From NCBI GenBank assembly GCA_011390035.1, contig JAABTE010000155.1:1-5936 (forward strand): a DNA stretch of 5,936 nt, given 5' to 3'. A program made the translations under genes and the position numbers. The notes below the pieces were generated by a model. That model made no database searches. It was not told the origin of the DNA and saw only the letters and a program-made list of their open reading frames with translations. The stretch comes from Desulfobacteraceae bacterium. GTDB lineage: Bacteria; Desulfobacterota; Desulfobacteria; Desulfobacterales; JAABSP01. The number at the start of each line of letters is the position of its first letter. Position 1 is the stretch's first letter. Shown piece by piece: positions 5,267 through 5,936 of this stretch.

Positions 5267-5936
5267 CCAGATGGTCCGGTAATCCTCCGGATCCTCTCCG
5301 ATATCCTTGAGCCGCCGGAGATATTGATAAAGGGAAACATCCCGGTACACATAGGTGTCCGCCAGGGACAGCTTTTTTTCCCACGGATGGAACTCATACA
5401 CCCGCCGGCCGTCGGGCATAATGGAGATCACGTCGTGGTGCTGGGAGGCCCGAAGGTAGTTCTTGCCCAGGCCCGGCACGTTAAAGACGATCTCGTCCGT
5501 GCGCACGCTGCCGGGCATCAGCCGGGCCTCCTCATGCTGCTCCTGGAGCAGCCGGGCGATGGGCACCCGGTAGTCATCGGTCTCCTCCTTGCCCTTTGTG
5601 TTGAATGTGTAGTAGGGCGTCACGCCGATCAGGCGCAGCTTGTGGCGCAGCAGGGAGGCCTCGAATTTGCGGGAGTTGAAAAAGGTGAAGACGAGCTGAT
5701 TGTAAACGTCGATCCCGTAGCGCCGGAACTTCTGCACCGCCCCCATGGCCTGGGGCGTCAGCTCGTAGGGGTGTTCAAAGTGGGTGACGATGAGTACCTC
5801 CCGCCTGCCGGGGATATGAAAATGATTGATGTCCCGCACCAGCTCCTCGGTGATCCGCTGGGGCAGGGTGACGGGGGTGCGGGTGCCGATGCGGATGCGC
5901 TCCACATGATCGATCTGGGAGAGGCGGAACAGCAGG
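5255..5936 (-). CDS. KamA-family radical SAM/PLP aminomutase, C-terminal part (cut by right edge)
   Basis: These 226 residues are the C-terminal part of a lysine 2,3-aminomutase-family enzyme. The coding frame continues through the right edge (LLFRLSQIDH precedes the GTG at 5905, which is therefore an internal Val, not a start). Family landmarks are IRIGTRTPVTLPQRIT, THFEHPYELTP, DVYNQLVF and TPYYTF. The PLP Schiff-base lysine is Lys in NVPGLGK (codon 5464-5462), aligned with the PGGGGK lysine of clostridial KamA. The radical SAM CxxxCxxC cluster lies outside the window. Family enzymes use S-adenosylmethionine, a [4Fe-4S] cluster and PLP to move an amino group from the alpha to the beta carbon. 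The two Asp residues that hold the lysine epsilon-amino group in KamA align here with Lys (codon 5596-5594) and Asn (codon 5482-5480), the pair described for glutamate 2,3-aminomutase. The product could therefore be beta-glutamate. Family is confident; substrate is inferred. Confidence 0.9.
   Translation of the reverse strand, partial: LLFRLSQIDHVERIRIGTRTPVTLPQRITEELVRDINHFHIPGRREVLIVTHFEHPYELTPQAMGAVQKFRRYGIDVYNQLVFTFFNSRKFEASLLRHKLRLIGVTPYYTFNTKGKEETDDYRVPIARLLQEQHEEARLMPGSVRTDEIVFNVPGLGKNYLRASQHHDVISIMPDGRRVYEFHPWEKKLSLADTYVYRDVSLYQYLRRLKDIGEDPEDYRTIWYYH

Noticed and set aside
5215..5397. A 61-residue N-terminal extension of the ABC1 kinase (ATG at 5397)
   Set aside because: It would overlap the well-supported aminomutase C-terminus in another frame and shows no family similarity; the ATG at 5214 gives a normal ABC1 N-terminus.
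5255..5905. A complete 216-residue gene starting with GTG at 5905
   Set aside because: The frame stays open to the right edge and the upstream residues (LLFRLSQIDHV) continue the KamA family sequence, so the GTG is an internal Val and the gene is partial.

Overview
The window (about 62-63 % G+C by eye) carries only minus-strand genes, packed closely and read from the right edge towards the left. Long open frames on the plus strand are antisense shadows of these GC-rich genes. The gene set is a KamA-type radical SAM aminomutase, an ABC1/UbiB kinase, a polar amino-acid ABC transporter and a DadA-type FAD oxidoreductase. Together with the base composition and the wording of the KamA fragment, it suggests an anaerobic or facultative high-GC proteobacterium, most likely a Desulfobacterota (former Deltaproteobacteria) member. 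That placement is an inference; no rRNA or other phylogenetic marker is present.

Layout in transcription order (right to left): (1) 5936-5255, the C-terminal part of a KamA-family radical SAM/PLP aminomutase; its start and Fe-S cysteines lie outside the window. (2) 5214-3490, a complete ABC1/UbiB-type atypical kinase with two C-terminal membrane helices. (3) A short intergenic region with a candidate promoter overlapping the ubiB stop, a perfect 18-bp tandem duplication and two in-frame ATGs, each with its own Shine-Dalgarno sequence. (4) 3369 (or 3390)-2947, a small secreted protein of unknown family. (5) 2879-2079, a periplasmic amino-acid-binding protein. (6) 2060-1395 and 1381-713, two His/Glu/Gln/Arg-type permeases. 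(7) 716-1, the N-terminal 238 residues of a DadA-like FAD-dependent amino-acid oxidoreductase, whose GTG start overlaps the preceding stop by 4 bp.

Genes 5-7 form a tight operon (gaps of 18 and 13 nt, then a 4-nt overlap). The simplest reading is uptake of an amino acid followed by its oxidative deamination by the DadA-like enzyme. The ATPase subunit such a transporter needs is not in the window and may lie beyond the left edge. The KamA fragment has Lys and Asn where lysine 2,3-aminomutase has the two Asp residues that hold the substrate epsilon-amino group. That is the pair reported for glutamate 2,3-aminomutase, so beta-glutamate (a compatible solute) rather than beta-lysine is a reasonable product to test.

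No RNA genes, insertion sequences, CRISPR arrays or phage genes were seen. The most interesting points are the aminomutase active-site signature, the unrecognised secreted protein with its duplicated translation-initiation region, and the transporter-oxidoreductase coupling.
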